Shown here piece after piece: positions 53,561 through 63,966 of a stretch of DNA of 64,000 nucleotides; the first letter of the stretch is position 1, and each line of letters opens with the position of its first letter. The notes under the pieces are model-generated. The model made no database searches. It was not told the DNA's origin and worked only from the letters and a program-made list of their open reading frames with translations. The translations under genes were made by a program, and so were the position numbers. Origin of the DNA: Formicarius rufipectus (taxonomy: Eukaryota; Chordata; Aves; Passeriformes; Formicariidae); the NCBI GenBank assembly GCA_013399695.1, contig VXAU01000683.1, positions 654,242-718,241 on the forward strand, written 5' to 3'.

Positions 53561-56500
53561 TCATCGCCCCACAGCAGAGCTGGAGACATGGCACGGCAAG
53601 GAGAGGCATCTTCCTTCAGGGAATCATGTGCATCACGAGGGTTTGGGGGTCTGCTCAAATCCTGCCATAGACACCTGCCACGTCAAAAAAGCTGTGGGAG
53701 CAGCTGTGCAGAGGGGAAGCTGAGCACCCAGGGCCTCGCACTCGCCACTCTGCTGCTCCTCACAGGGCTCATTCAATCGTATCAGTAGCCAGCGTGTATT
53801 TTTAGAGGTGTGCAACTGCAGCTCTGGCGCAACACGTGCTGCAGTGCGAAATTTAGCTCTGGCTAAGAATTGCAGGACAATCAACTGGAACTTCTTCGTG
53901 TTCCCCTTCTTTTTTCTCTTTCATCATGGCACTTCAATGCAACTGCAGGTTGTTGCTAGGGCATGGCAGAAGCCATTTTGCTAAAGCAGCAACCTTCAGT
54001 CTCAAACAAATCTTAAAATGACTCTAATCTTTGTGCAGGTTCAGAAAGAAAACATTTATAAACTTAAAGAGAAGGGGGGAAAGGGCAGCCTGAGAAGAAG
54101 GAGTGTGCAAAGATACCTGGTTTGATAGCCATGGGGAAAACTCCACAAATAATTGCAACACAGGCAGCTGCCCTGCCATGCCAATCACACACTTACAGCT
54201 CTAAATAACAAAGTCCACAGATTTTTCGTTCTTTTATAAAATAAGCTTTTGCAACACTTGTAATGCTTAATCAGATCTACCCTTAGTATCATCAGGAGGC
54301 CAGGTCTCCACCGCATTTGACTTTTCCTGGCCAAAAAACAAGCAATTTTTAGAAACTAACTGTGAAATTGTGCATGTTGAATACCTGCTGATGGGAAATT
54401 TTAAATTCCCACTGGCACATGTGTGAGCCCTAAGTGTTTGCTTGTCCATCCAATTAGTGGGAGGAGAAAAAAAAAGTGATAGAAAGTGTGATACTTGAGT
54501 TATTCAGTCGGAACTTAGCAACCCAGTTAAATGTTACAATATTTGTAATCAGTCTATACAGTGAAAACAAGAAGTATTTTTTACTGAACCCTTTTGAATA
54601 ATGGATAAATTTAAGGAAATTGTAATCTGTTTTGGTAAGAAGAAAAGCAGGCTAAATTAATTGAATAAATTATTCATTGTAAATTGTGGGCTCAAGTCTA
54701 CTATTGTGTCTTCGTATATGTACATTAATTTTCTGTCATCTCTGCTGAGCTTGCTTACAAGGATACCAATTAGTAACAATGGCACTGGTGATTTTATTTT
54801 AGCTTTACTTGTCTCTACATTTCCTGGTTTTGTATGATACCAAAAACAGATGTTACTAAAAGGGCACAGATTTTTCCATCTCAAACAAAATCAGAAAATA
54901 CTCCAGTCTAAAAAATAATATCAAATACACAACTTGTCTGAGCTTTAAATCTTGATCCTCCAGTCAGAAGTTTGAATCTATTTTAGCAAGTGCACAGGCT
55001 TTGGTATAAGTATTTGGAAAAAGCCTTCCAATGTTCACAGTTGCTGCTTATCTCTAGTTATGAAACAGAAACAGATAAGTGACCAGAGAAAAAGAGAGAC
55101 CTTAAACTTAAGGTATGCAAAATAAAGCTTATTTTATAGCAAGTATTTATGCCTGTGTAGTGATTTGGAAAAATACGTGCTATACATCTGATCTGGGTAA
55201 AACAAAGTAAAGTCAGTCAAAGAAAAATCTATCTGAGGCTTCACAAGAGACTCAGTAGTGTGGGACTTGAGCTGTGTCATGGACAGACAGTACACTACAA
55301 AGGATTCAGACAAACTCAGGGTTTTTTTAAATTAAATTCAAGTAGTTCAGAAGTTTGAGGCAACACTACACTACTGAACTGCAGGGGAGAATAATTTGAT
55401 CTGATTTGATATGTCTGCAAGACAGGTATCTGTCAGAGAAAGCTCTCTGTGGATGTTTTTGTAACAGCGCTTTTATTGCAATTCCTCCTACTTCAGGTGT
55501 CTGTGTAGGTTGAGCTGAACTACTGGGCCAGTCACTTTCTCTCCACAGATTGCAGAGTAAAGTAGGGAGTAACTTGCTCAGGTGAAGTCAGCCACAGCAT
55601 AGATATCTGGTCAACCACAATCACTTGTGTCTCAGGATGAAATTTGAGATGGCTGTAAATAAAATGAATTGTTCATTCTGGGGAAATGTTGTTCCTGATA
55701 TTCAGAAAAAACAATGATGAAATGCACAAAGAATGAACAAAATGGTTAAAGCCTCAGAACCTGCCTTTCTCCAAACCCAAAGTTTATTAAAAATAACAAA
55801 ACCAGGATGTGCCATTTTCCAGCTTACAGCCTACGTACAGGTTTCACTTATTTCAGGTCCCTTGTCCAGTGGAAACAATTAAGAGAAGTGAAGCCAAAGA
55901 CACTATGTCTTTAATAATAAGTAAAATTCCCCAAGAGACCTTTTCTTGTCCAAAGTGAGCAATGCGGCTTATGTTTGTACAACTAAGCAGTCTTTGACTT
56001 GCCAGCCTTGTGTCGCCTCATCCATGTCAGTTGTCTAAAACAATTTATGACCTTCAGTATTCCCTCAATTGTGTTCAGGCACTGTGTGCAAAACCACTAT
56101 TTGCCATGGGCCAAAGTTACCAGGGAGCACACTGACAATTTAGCAGTGTGGGTCACGACGGAGCACTAGCTCAAGACAATCCCTTTATCTCTGTAGCTTC
56201 CCAGCTTGATCTCACTAAGGCTAGCTTGGATTGCTTGGCCTTGTTATACATATTCAATGAGGTAAAATTTACTGGCACTAGACCATGAGTGAAACCAGAA
56301 ATCTTCAGGCTTCATTTGGCTATATCTTCACCTAAAATTCACAAAATTGCTGTGTTACATTCTCCCATCCTATGTCAGTCAAACTTGCTGGGCCCCAATT
56401 CTTTCATTGTATATACTGAATGAGAATGGTCTACTTTGTACTCTTCCTGTTCCAAAACCAAACACTATTCTTTTCTCTGGAAAACAAATAAAAATACAGT

Positions 56501-58681
56501 TTACATAATGTGATATGAAAGAGCCAGTGGAAAAACTCTAGATCGTCAGTATCTCATCCAAACCTCTCTTCTCAACTCTTTCATTGAAAAACATGCATTG
56601 AAATGTCAGTTTGTAGTTACCATTTCCATGGCATTTCTATTTGGTTTTAAAATAAGTTGACTTTATCTGCTGTGTTAAATTATGACTGTTCTCTATGAGA
56701 TCTGATTTCCCTTCCTATCTGCATATCTCACCCTCAATATTCACCTGAGCTCACATGAGGCAGTCATGGACAGGCAGCGAGCTTCGGCAGAGAGACTGAT
56801 ACACTAAGTCTATGGACAGATTTTTTGGCAGGTGATGCAAGCTTTTGAGATAACCAAAGTCAACACAAACTATCAGGATGGACAACTGCAGATATTACTT
56901 AGTCACATAATTAAGCCATCTAAAAATTACAGAGAATCCAGGTAGTGCATGGGTCATAATATAACTCTGTCTTTGTAATCTTCCACAAACCCTCACTTGT
57001 TTGCTATAAATCCCCTTGCAGTCAGCAGAAACAGCATCTCTGGAAAAGTCAGAATTCCAGAACAACAGTGAAACTTTGTTAAAGGTTAATGTAGCAATGA
57101 AGTCGCTACTTTAAAACCAGAACAAAAATTCCTCATAAATGAAACTGTTGATTGTCAAAAAACAGCCTATGCCTGGAATTTGTTATCATTTGGCTCTTAG
57201 TCCTTTGGCTTTCATCAAGGTTGTCTATGGTTTGGAAATCCCTCCCTGACTGCCTTTTTAGCAAGAAAGAGGAACTCGAAGATGTAGTAGTGCATATTCT
57301 GTTCACACTAGGGTAGGAGAAAGCATGAAGGCTCACCTGAGCTTGGAGGCTTATCTGGCGACACTGGTTTCAAGAGAAAACTCTAATGGTACACTGTTGG
57401 GTAGGGCTGAGAACTTGGCTATGGGCTATGCTGGCACTGCCATCTTCTTCTGAAGGTCAGTGACATGACCACTTGGGCTCAGTTTTCTCTAGGAATTGCC
57501 TATTAATCTATGCTATCAAACCACTTCTGGGATTAACTGCTACACATTTTTGTTTAGCCCTGGGAATCAGACTGGTAGAGAATTGTTTCAATGGGAATGG
57601 CATGAAAAAAGATCCTGAAGCCCTTTTCTGTCTACTGCTCTTCATGGACGGATGCACTCATTAGAGGTGTTGACCAGAGGGATGTGTAAGTGCACTACAG
57701 GCCATCCCAAGAAGACTGAAGGAGATTGCTTTATTTTCTGTACTGCGGAATTTGTGATTTGCTGGGTCATTATTCAGCTTGGTTTCCGTTGCTATGTAAA
57801 AATTATAGAGATCCAGTACCACTTGGTAAAGGGTGAATGCCAGGTTGCCTTGGTTTCCTGCCTACAGTCTCCTGTTTCCTTGCTAGATGCCCCCAGTGGC
57901 AGCAAAGTTGACATTGTTGACAAAGGTTTCCATCACATAGACAAGCTGTTAGGAGCCAAAAGAAAGTTGTTTCTTTCCTACATTAGCACTGATTTTCAGT
58001 ACAATTAATCCCTGCCGTTTAAATGGCATGGGACTGGATACTGTTCCTTCTTTTTAAACTTAGCAGCTACCCTTGCTGAAAAATCAGTCTTATTTTAGTT
58101 GCCTTTTATTTGACAGTCCAATAAATCGTGAAGATGGCATTCTGCATACAGTGCAGCTCATCGTTCATGCCTATAAATCTTGTTCTAAAGCATAGCAAAC
58201 ATCACAGTTTTTACTGTATGAACAGTGAGTAATAAACAGCACGAAAACAGAGGATTATTATTCTGCAGATTACTTGATGCAAACCAAACAATTTCAAGCT
58301 CACTTTATCCACTTCTGATTATTTTTCTAGTTTTCTAGGACTTACTCATCTCTTCACCCAGCTGCCTCATATGTGCTAAATTTACTGAGAAATAACTAAC
58401 ATGAACTAATGAAGAAATATTTATATATTTTACTAATGATAACTACAACAGAAGGAGAGAGCAGCTAATTAAATGGCAATGAGGTCTGTGAAAGACTTTA
58501 AGGACAATGAAGAGGAGCAACACTTACAAATCAATAAGTGTAACACTGCAATTACAAGAGTTTCCCACCTTTGTAATCACAAAGCAATAGTTATTTTCCC
58601 CCACTGAAACAGGAAAGTTGCAGGCCTCTAATTCTAACAGACGTAGTGAGAAAATGCTTCTTTAAAGTCTAAAATATTAAT
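53561..58681. other. Unique noncoding sequence
   Basis: No known gene is recognised. The only notable frames are two overlapping plus-strand ones at 57473-57664 (64 codons) and 57652-58008 (119 codons) in different registers, with no domain that I can name. They could be a chance pair or a frameshifted remnant. The rest is AT-rich without recognisable transposon ends. Confidence 0.45.
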
Positions 58682-59161
58682 TATAGAATCATAGAATCAC
58701 AAAGGTTGGAAAAGTCCTCCAAGATCGTCCAGTGCAACCTTTGACCAAACACCACCACACCAACTAAACCACAGCACTAAAGGATACACCTACTTGTATC
58801 TTGAACACTTCCAGTGATGGAGACTCCATCACTTCCTTGAGCAGCCCGTTCCAATATTTGACAACCCTCATAGTGAAAAATTATTCCTGAGGTCCAAATT
58901 GAACCCTGCCCCCCTCCATCTGAGCTTATGTCTTTGATGATCCTAGTGGGTCCCTTCCAACTGAGGATCTTCTATGATACTACGAATCCAGGTTCTCTTG
59001 TCTTGTTACTAGTTGCCTGGGAAAAGAAGCCAACCTCCACCAAGGTAGGAGAGCTACAAGATTCCCCTGAGCTTCCCTTTATTCAGGCTAAACAACCCCA
59101 ACTCCCTCAGCTGCTCCTCATATGACTTACTCTCTAAACTCTTCACCAGCTTCATTGCCCT
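58682..59161 (-). mobile_element. CR1 LINE 3' fragment, minus strand, interrupted
   Basis: On the plus strand the element begins with the reverse complement of the CR1 end repeats (ATAGAATCATAGAATCACAA), followed by GGTTGGAAAAGTCC and AAGATCGTCCAGTGCAACC. It continues through the typical CR1 blocks CTTGAGCAGCCCGTTCCAAT (58837-58856) and ATTATTCCTGAGGTCC to GGCTAAACAACCCCAACTCC and CTCTTCACCAGCTTCATTGC. The transcript orientation is therefore minus and the copy is 5'-truncated at about 59161. It is more diverged than the copy at 35 kb. It is interrupted at about 58934-58988 by a short plus-oriented CR1-type tail, and its truncated end abuts a perfect snap-back hairpin. Confidence 0.93.
58934..58988 (+). 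mobile_element. Tiny nested CR1-type 3' tail, plus strand
   Basis: Within the minus-strand CR1, the plus strand reads GATGATCCTAGTGGGTCCC, then TTCCAACTGAGGATCTTCTA and TGATAC. This matches the last ~50 bp of a CR1-X-like element in the opposite orientation, the same kind of tail carried by the SINE at 63.3 kb. The host CR1 resumes directly afterwards with GGTTCTCTTGTCTTGTTACT. It is probably an extremely 5'-truncated retrotransposition into an existing CR1. A local gene-conversion or template-switch patch is the alternative. Confidence 0.75.
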
Positions 59162-59178
59162 AAAAATATAGGGCAATG
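59153..59178. repeat. Perfect inverted repeat at CR1 truncation point
   Basis: CATTGCCCTA (59153-59162) and TAGGGCAATG (59169-59178) are perfect reverse complements with a 6-nt A-rich loop. The left arm is the last recognisable CR1 sequence and the right arm is its inverted copy. This fits a snap-back or template-switch event at the end of reverse transcription or repair. Confidence 0.85.
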
Positions 59179-60817
59179 TAACTCACAAGTGCCAAAAGCT
59201 GCTTTTTATTGAATTCAAACTGAAAGATGATTTTTCAAAATGTAATTTCTTATCAGAGTGCCTTACTAACTTCAGTTAAGTAGCTCAGACTTCAACCTGA
59301 ACCAGCCTTCAGAGAAACATGCTTAAGCCCAGGCAATAAAGAAGCAATCAGTTACAGAAGGGAAGAATTGCTAGAGGGGACTACACGGTGTTGGATCAGC
59401 TCAATATCATGTTTGGCGCAAGTGGCCTGGAGAAAGTAAGTAATATGGTCTGATCTGAGTACTTACAGGCAGTCTCCTGAATCCACAGTCCCAATAAGAA
59501 CCTGAACTCATACCAAGGAAGGACAAATTGAACTGATGTCCACAGGAGGCACTCAGCACCTCAGGGAAAGCAAAGCATTTTAATTCTGGTGCCTAAGTAC
59601 ATATTTGTGAGCCTAAACTGGGTTTTGATAGTCTGGCCAGGATGTCTGAAAACACATACAAGATTTCTAGCACTGTGCATCCATAATCATCAGTTTCTCA
59701 CCTGTGAAAGTCTCCTTAAATCCCACACTTCTGTTGCTGCTGTGTTACAATTGATCTGCCCTTTTTATCACATGCATGCAGAGGTATTGCCCTTTTCCGA
59801 ACTGTTGCATTTAAGGGCTCTATCCTGAAAACAATTTATGGGATTTTGTATCCATCTACCAGAGCACTGGAAAAAAAGAAGCAGAGTTTGTAAAACATGA
59901 CCTGTTACTGCTGGAAACTGCATAGTACACTAAATCCTACCATCTCCTCCCCAGAGAGCTGATTCACCAAGATAGCTGCCCAGGTAGCTGCTGTGACTTC
60001 ATTGCAACCATTTATGCTCTGAATACTGCATGTATTGAAAACCTGAATGATGGCAGCTCCTGCTACCAGTGTCAACTCTCAGTTGTGGCTGCCTACTAAA
60101 AGAAAGCAATGATTTCCACAGTCCAGTTCAACAAAGAGGTAGAACTTCCACTACAGTCATCCAGAGAAGAAAACTCCTGCTCCGAGGAACAAGCATACCC
60201 CTCTACATTATCACCAGAGTGCATATGTGTCTGAAAATTATACTAGCCAAGACAGACCTACACAAATGGCCGTTTGCTTTGTTTCAGTCAATGGCAGAAA
60301 GAAAATAATATTTGTTTCAGCAGATTTAAAATAAAATTAAAAAAAAATTACCTGCACAATACAAACATGACATATAATTTTGTTTAGTTTACTTAAACTG
60401 TGTTCAACTATATTAAAAATGTATCAATTTATAAGCAAAATTGACTGCATTCCTTTTCTTTCCTTGGCTCTTAACACTTTCTGATTTCTGTATGAATGTG
60501 TCCAGCACTTTAGTCAGGACAAAAAACTACTAGAAAATAACATCATTACAACCACTGATTTAATTGTGACTGCTTCAAGGTTTAGGCAGCAGTCATGTCT
60601 ATGGGGAAGTTCAGGAGGGGTACAGTGCCAAGCACACTGCTGACAGTATCATGTCCACTGCATTCTTTAACCTCAGTACTATTTTACAGATGGGCAGGCA
60701 AGGTAACGTAGACCAAATACTAGATATGGGTGAGAACTAGTAAATAAAGCCAAAACATCAACAGTCACACTCACTGGTCTTATTCTTGTCTCTCTCTAAG
60801 TCATTATACAAATTCTT
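59179..60817. other. Unique noncoding sequence
   Basis: No gene or repeat terminus is recognised. Frames are under 80 codons. Confidence 0.5.
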
Positions 60818-60930
60818 AAAACAAACAACAACAAAAAAACCAAACCTTCAAAAACCTAAAGAAGAAACAAACAAAAACAAAAATACAAACAAAACCACCC
60901 AAACAAAACAAACAAAAAAACCCCAGAAAA
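60818..60930 (+). repeat. A/C-rich low-complexity tract
   Basis: About 110 bp of AAAC, CAAA and ACAACA units, with nearly no G and few T on the plus strand. It resembles the tract at 28.9 kb in composition and strand. Confidence 0.85.
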
Positions 60931-62209
60931 TATAAATATCCTAGCTAGAAATAAGGGTAATACAACAGGCCAAGAAAGACATTTTAGTTTTCAATGCTAA
61001 GGCACAGCAGTGGTTCTCTTGAGTAGAGATCTGTTCCTAAACATTGTGTTGGAAAGCATGACCACTTCCATTAATGTATTCAGATTAATGAGAGACAAAG
61101 GCAAAGATGAAGATTTTCCAGTCAAGGAGAGGCATAACACTGATTATTAGAATTCGTCAGTTTCTGGTTGGTACACTTTTAATTGACTACGTGCTCTAGG
61201 GCATGACCTAGGTTCCATGGGTATTTCTAAGTGTGTATGACAGCTTGCTATTCAAAAATTCTGGGTGCACATGGACATTTTTTTTCTCTTTAGAAAGACA
61301 CATGATAGGCTACAGAAGAGGAGGTTGTTTTTCTTTTTTTTTTTCTTTTCCCCTACAACCATATTATGGACTCTAACTTCACTACCTGAATAAATGTTCT
61401 AGTTACTGCTATTTAAAAGCCTGGTTGTTCATAACATGGCTTTAGCACAAGTTGCCTTAACAAATGCAGAGTGGGAATTATTCTGATAATGTGTTAGCAG
61501 AACCATCCAAGCATGGCAAATATATTAAATAAAAGCTTTATTGAAATAAATATGAGATGAAAAGCTACAATAGTACCTATATCACTGACAGGTTAATAGC
61601 TTAGTTTTTAAAGACAGAAAAACAAGAGTGGGTGAGAGCAGGTGATGTGTTGTGAGATGCCACACTTGAACCCTTCTGTTCATTGGACTCTCATAACTCT
61701 TGTTTCCAGGCTGTACAAAGTGATGCACTGCCTTTTGTAGAAAGTGATTACTTTTCACTTACAACACAACCAGCCTAGGAGCTCAAGCCTCTTATCTTGG
61801 GCACATAATATTTTGAGTCCTATCTATAGCCTTCCAGGTTTACAGGTCTTAGCATTATCATCAAGCCATTCCCTAAATTTACTCTGCTTAATTTTGGTCT
61901 CTACCATTCGAGAAACTTCTTACATCATTGCTTGTAAATGGGTCTATGGATTTGTCTTCACAGTGCTGGAACTGGAGAAAAAAATCCCTGACTTGTCTTG
62001 TGTGCAGCTTTTGTGCCAACTTGTATGTAAGCCCAAGATAAAGGTGAGGGCGTTGAGAGCAGGAAACAGAAATACAGGGGAGGAGATTGGTCTGAACACT
62101 AATAAGGAACTGTTCTGGAAATAACCCCAACAGTATTCCAAATATGTAAGGTTTGCTAATACTCTTATTCAGTTCTGGCAAGAATTGACCTAAATGCAAT
62201 CTATGCAAT
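60931..62209. other. Unique noncoding sequence
   Basis: No gene is recognised. The longest frame is 127 codons (plus strand, 61744-62124), overlapped by a 107-codon minus frame. Neither shows a recognisable domain. A T-rich run lies near 61328-61350. Confidence 0.5.
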
Positions 62210-62735
62210 TGTCCTGGTTATAGTAGCCAGGACTAGTTTGTCATTGTGTGGGTGTGTATTCTAAACTTTCTATGTTAATTTCTCAGGAACTGCTCTCAAT
62301 GGCCCATTGGCAGCAGCTGCCCAGGGCACATCCGACCCCTCAGGCTACAAACTGGGTGTTTAGGAACTCTTGGGAGATAAGAAAGTTTTCCTGTCTTCAC
62401 ACCAATGACTCAGGTGTGATAACTCCCCTCCAGGGAGTCATTAGCACCTTCACACCCACCTGAGGTCTGCTAATGGGCCATCAGGGATTCCCAAAATAGG
62501 CCCTGATTCACCTCTCAGAGTTAATCACCCACTGTGAAACTCCCTACCCTGGGGGAGGGTCTGGGCATTCCCATCTGAGCCTAAGCTCGGGGTTTGGGGA
62601 CTGGAGGTACCACTTTTTGGTTCCAGAGGAGGACCAGAGCCTCAACAGAACTTTTTATTAAATTGTTATTCTAACTTGCAATCTCATTCTGAGTTGGATT
62701 AATTTCTCCTGCTGGTTTACCTTTAAACCAGCACA
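62210..62735 (+). mobile_element. Solo LTR of an avian endogenous retrovirus-like element
   Basis: The stretch starts TGTCCTGGTT and ends AAACCAGCACA, giving TG...CA termini with partially inverted ends as in retroviral LTRs. It contains a retroviral-type polyadenylation region: CCTCAACAGAACTTTTTATT then ATTAAATTG, near 62640-62665, followed by a U5-like stretch that ends in GGATTAATTTCTCCTGCTGG. The composition is GC-richer than its flanks. The layout matches songbird LTRs as I remember them, and no internal gag/pol/env sequence follows, so it is most likely a solo LTR. I found no perfect target-site duplication (GCAAT before, GCTAA after), so the boundaries carry a few bases of uncertainty, or the copy is old. 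Confidence 0.75.
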
Positions 62736-63288
62736 GCTAAAAAAGGGATATGTAACAACATTAAGATTTTGGGTCATTTTTCTTTATTTTTTTTTCTCTT
62801 TATAGGGAAGACAGTTAATGCTGTCATTCATGGCACGCAAAGGGTTCTGTAAGAGACTCAGATTCAAACCCTTAATCTAGTAAGTTGTGGTGTACAGGCA
62901 GAACTCTAAAAAACAGTCTAGGTGTTCACCTCAAAGGAGTCAGTACACCCGAAAGCAGTAAGGATAGAAGAATCGTGCAGAATAAGAATTTGAAACTCTG
63001 AGTTCCCTACACTGTAGATCCCAGCTTCAATTGGAATATTTTCTTTAAAAGTATCTAAAAATTTTATGGGTAAGCAAAGCAATTTCTTGTGCAGAGTAAC
63101 TAAAAACAGACACAGCTCTCAGGGTTAGAACATCTTCTTGCAGAGGAACATAAGAAACTGGAAGAATCTGACCATCAATGCCCTCACAATATCCTTTGCA
63201 ACTGCGCAGGTCAATATGGTTCTCTATCAGAGTCTCTGATGGATTTTGTTTTTTCCCCAAAGCAAGAGCTGCAAAGTAATTTTTTATT
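62736..63288. other. Unique noncoding sequence between LTR and SINE
   Basis: No gene is recognised. A T-rich stretch lies at 62778-62804. Confidence 0.5.
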
Positions 63289-63430
63289 TCACAGTCACAG
63301 AATATTCTGAGTTGTAAGGGACCCCCAAGGCCCATTGAGTCCAGCTTTCAAGTGAGTGGCCCATACAGGGACCAAATCCACAACCGTGGCATTATTAGCA
63401 CCATGCTCTAACCAACTAAGCTATTTGACT
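63289..63430 (-). mobile_element. tRNA-Ile-derived SINE with CR1-type tail (TguSINE1-like)
   Basis: Read on the minus strand, a tRNA-like head (about 63348-63430) contains the A-box region TAGCTTAGTTGGTTAGAGC, an anticodon loop CTAATAA with anticodon AAT (isoleucine), and a decayed B-box, GGATTTGGTCC. It is followed by GTATGGGCC and then a CR1-X-like tail ending in TCAGAATATTCTGTGACTGT. This tRNA-Ile head plus CR1 tail is the TguSINE1 architecture described from zebra finch. It uses CR1 machinery for mobilisation and an internal pol III promoter for transcription. The degenerate B-box and other substitutions indicate an old, probably inactive copy. It is not a functional tRNA gene. Confidence 0.88.
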
Positions 63431-63653
63431 GAAAGCTTCAGCACCTATGGCTCCCAAAACGGCAAGTGGTAAAATTTACAGGTCTGAATGAAATATCTTG
63501 GAGATATTCCAATATTACGCAAATTTGGTGAGAAAGACAGCATAACTTTGTGTACATATTGGTATTAAGAGCAGCAATTCTATGAAAAGAAAACCAACCC
63601 AACAAAAAACAATGAAGCAAATCAAGAGATTAGACATGTAAAAAAAATTACTG
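63431..63653. other. Unique AT-rich spacer
   Basis: A short spacer between the SINE and the terminal LTR-like element; nothing is recognised in it. Confidence 0.5.
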
Positions 63654-63665
63654 CACCTTATATGA
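63654..63665 (+). repeat. Left 12-bp direct repeat of the terminal LTR-like element
   Basis: CACCTTATATGA here is repeated exactly at 63955-63966. The pair borders a 289-291 bp insert with inverted termini, so it looks like a duplicated target, although it is longer than the usual retroviral 4-6 bp. Confidence 0.8.
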
Positions 63666-63956
63666 TGGGTTGACCAGGGGACCAGCTTCTCACTCACAAG
63701 TTCCTCAGGGCCGGATTGCAAAACCATGGTGCCAGTGGTAAAAGACACTTTGTGTGACCTCCTGGGGTCCTGGTGGTGAAAAGCCTTTAATTACAGGAAC
63801 CAGGGGTTTATAAAGACTCAGCGGGTGGGTCAGGAGGGGGAGTGGCCAATGGGGAAAGGTCAAATCCAATAGGAACCCAGGGATAGGGGATAGACAGGTG
63901 GGACAGCCAAGGGGTTTAGGACAAAGGCGGGACTGGCCGTGCAGTGGGACAACCCA
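63666..63956 (-). mobile_element. Solo-LTR-like element, minus strand
   Basis: The ends are TGGGTTG and CAACCCA, a perfect 7-bp inverted repeat with TG...CA termini. On the minus strand it reads like a compact retroviral LTR: two inverted CCAAT boxes (plus-strand CCAAT at 63846-63850 and 63866-63870), a TTTATAAA TATA box at 63807-63814, and a polyadenylation hexamer ATTAAA (plus strand 63786-63791) followed by GGCTTTTCACCACC. It is much more GC-rich than its flanks. At 291 bp it is within the LTR size range. No internal retroviral sequence is visible, so it is likely a solo LTR. The flanking 10-12 bp direct repeats are atypical for LTR integration. The family is unknown to me, and a non-autonomous element mimicking an LTR cannot be excluded. 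Confidence 0.65.
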
Positions 63957-63966
63957 CCTTATATGA
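63955..63966 (+). repeat. Right 12-bp direct repeat of the terminal LTR-like element
   Basis: This is an exact second copy of CACCTTATATGA. Its first two bases overlap the terminal CAACCCA of the element, so the non-overlapping duplicated part is the 10 bp CCTTATATGA. Confidence 0.8.

Noticed and set aside
61744..62208. Overlapping 127-codon plus and 107-codon minus frames upstream of the solo LTR as possible retroviral remnant
   Set aside because: No gag, pol or env motif was recognised, and opposite-strand overlap suggests chance frames.
63348..63430. Possible tRNA-Ile gene on the minus strand
   Set aside because: The B-box and stem positions are degenerate, and the tRNA-like part runs directly into a CR1-type tail, so it is the head of a SINE.
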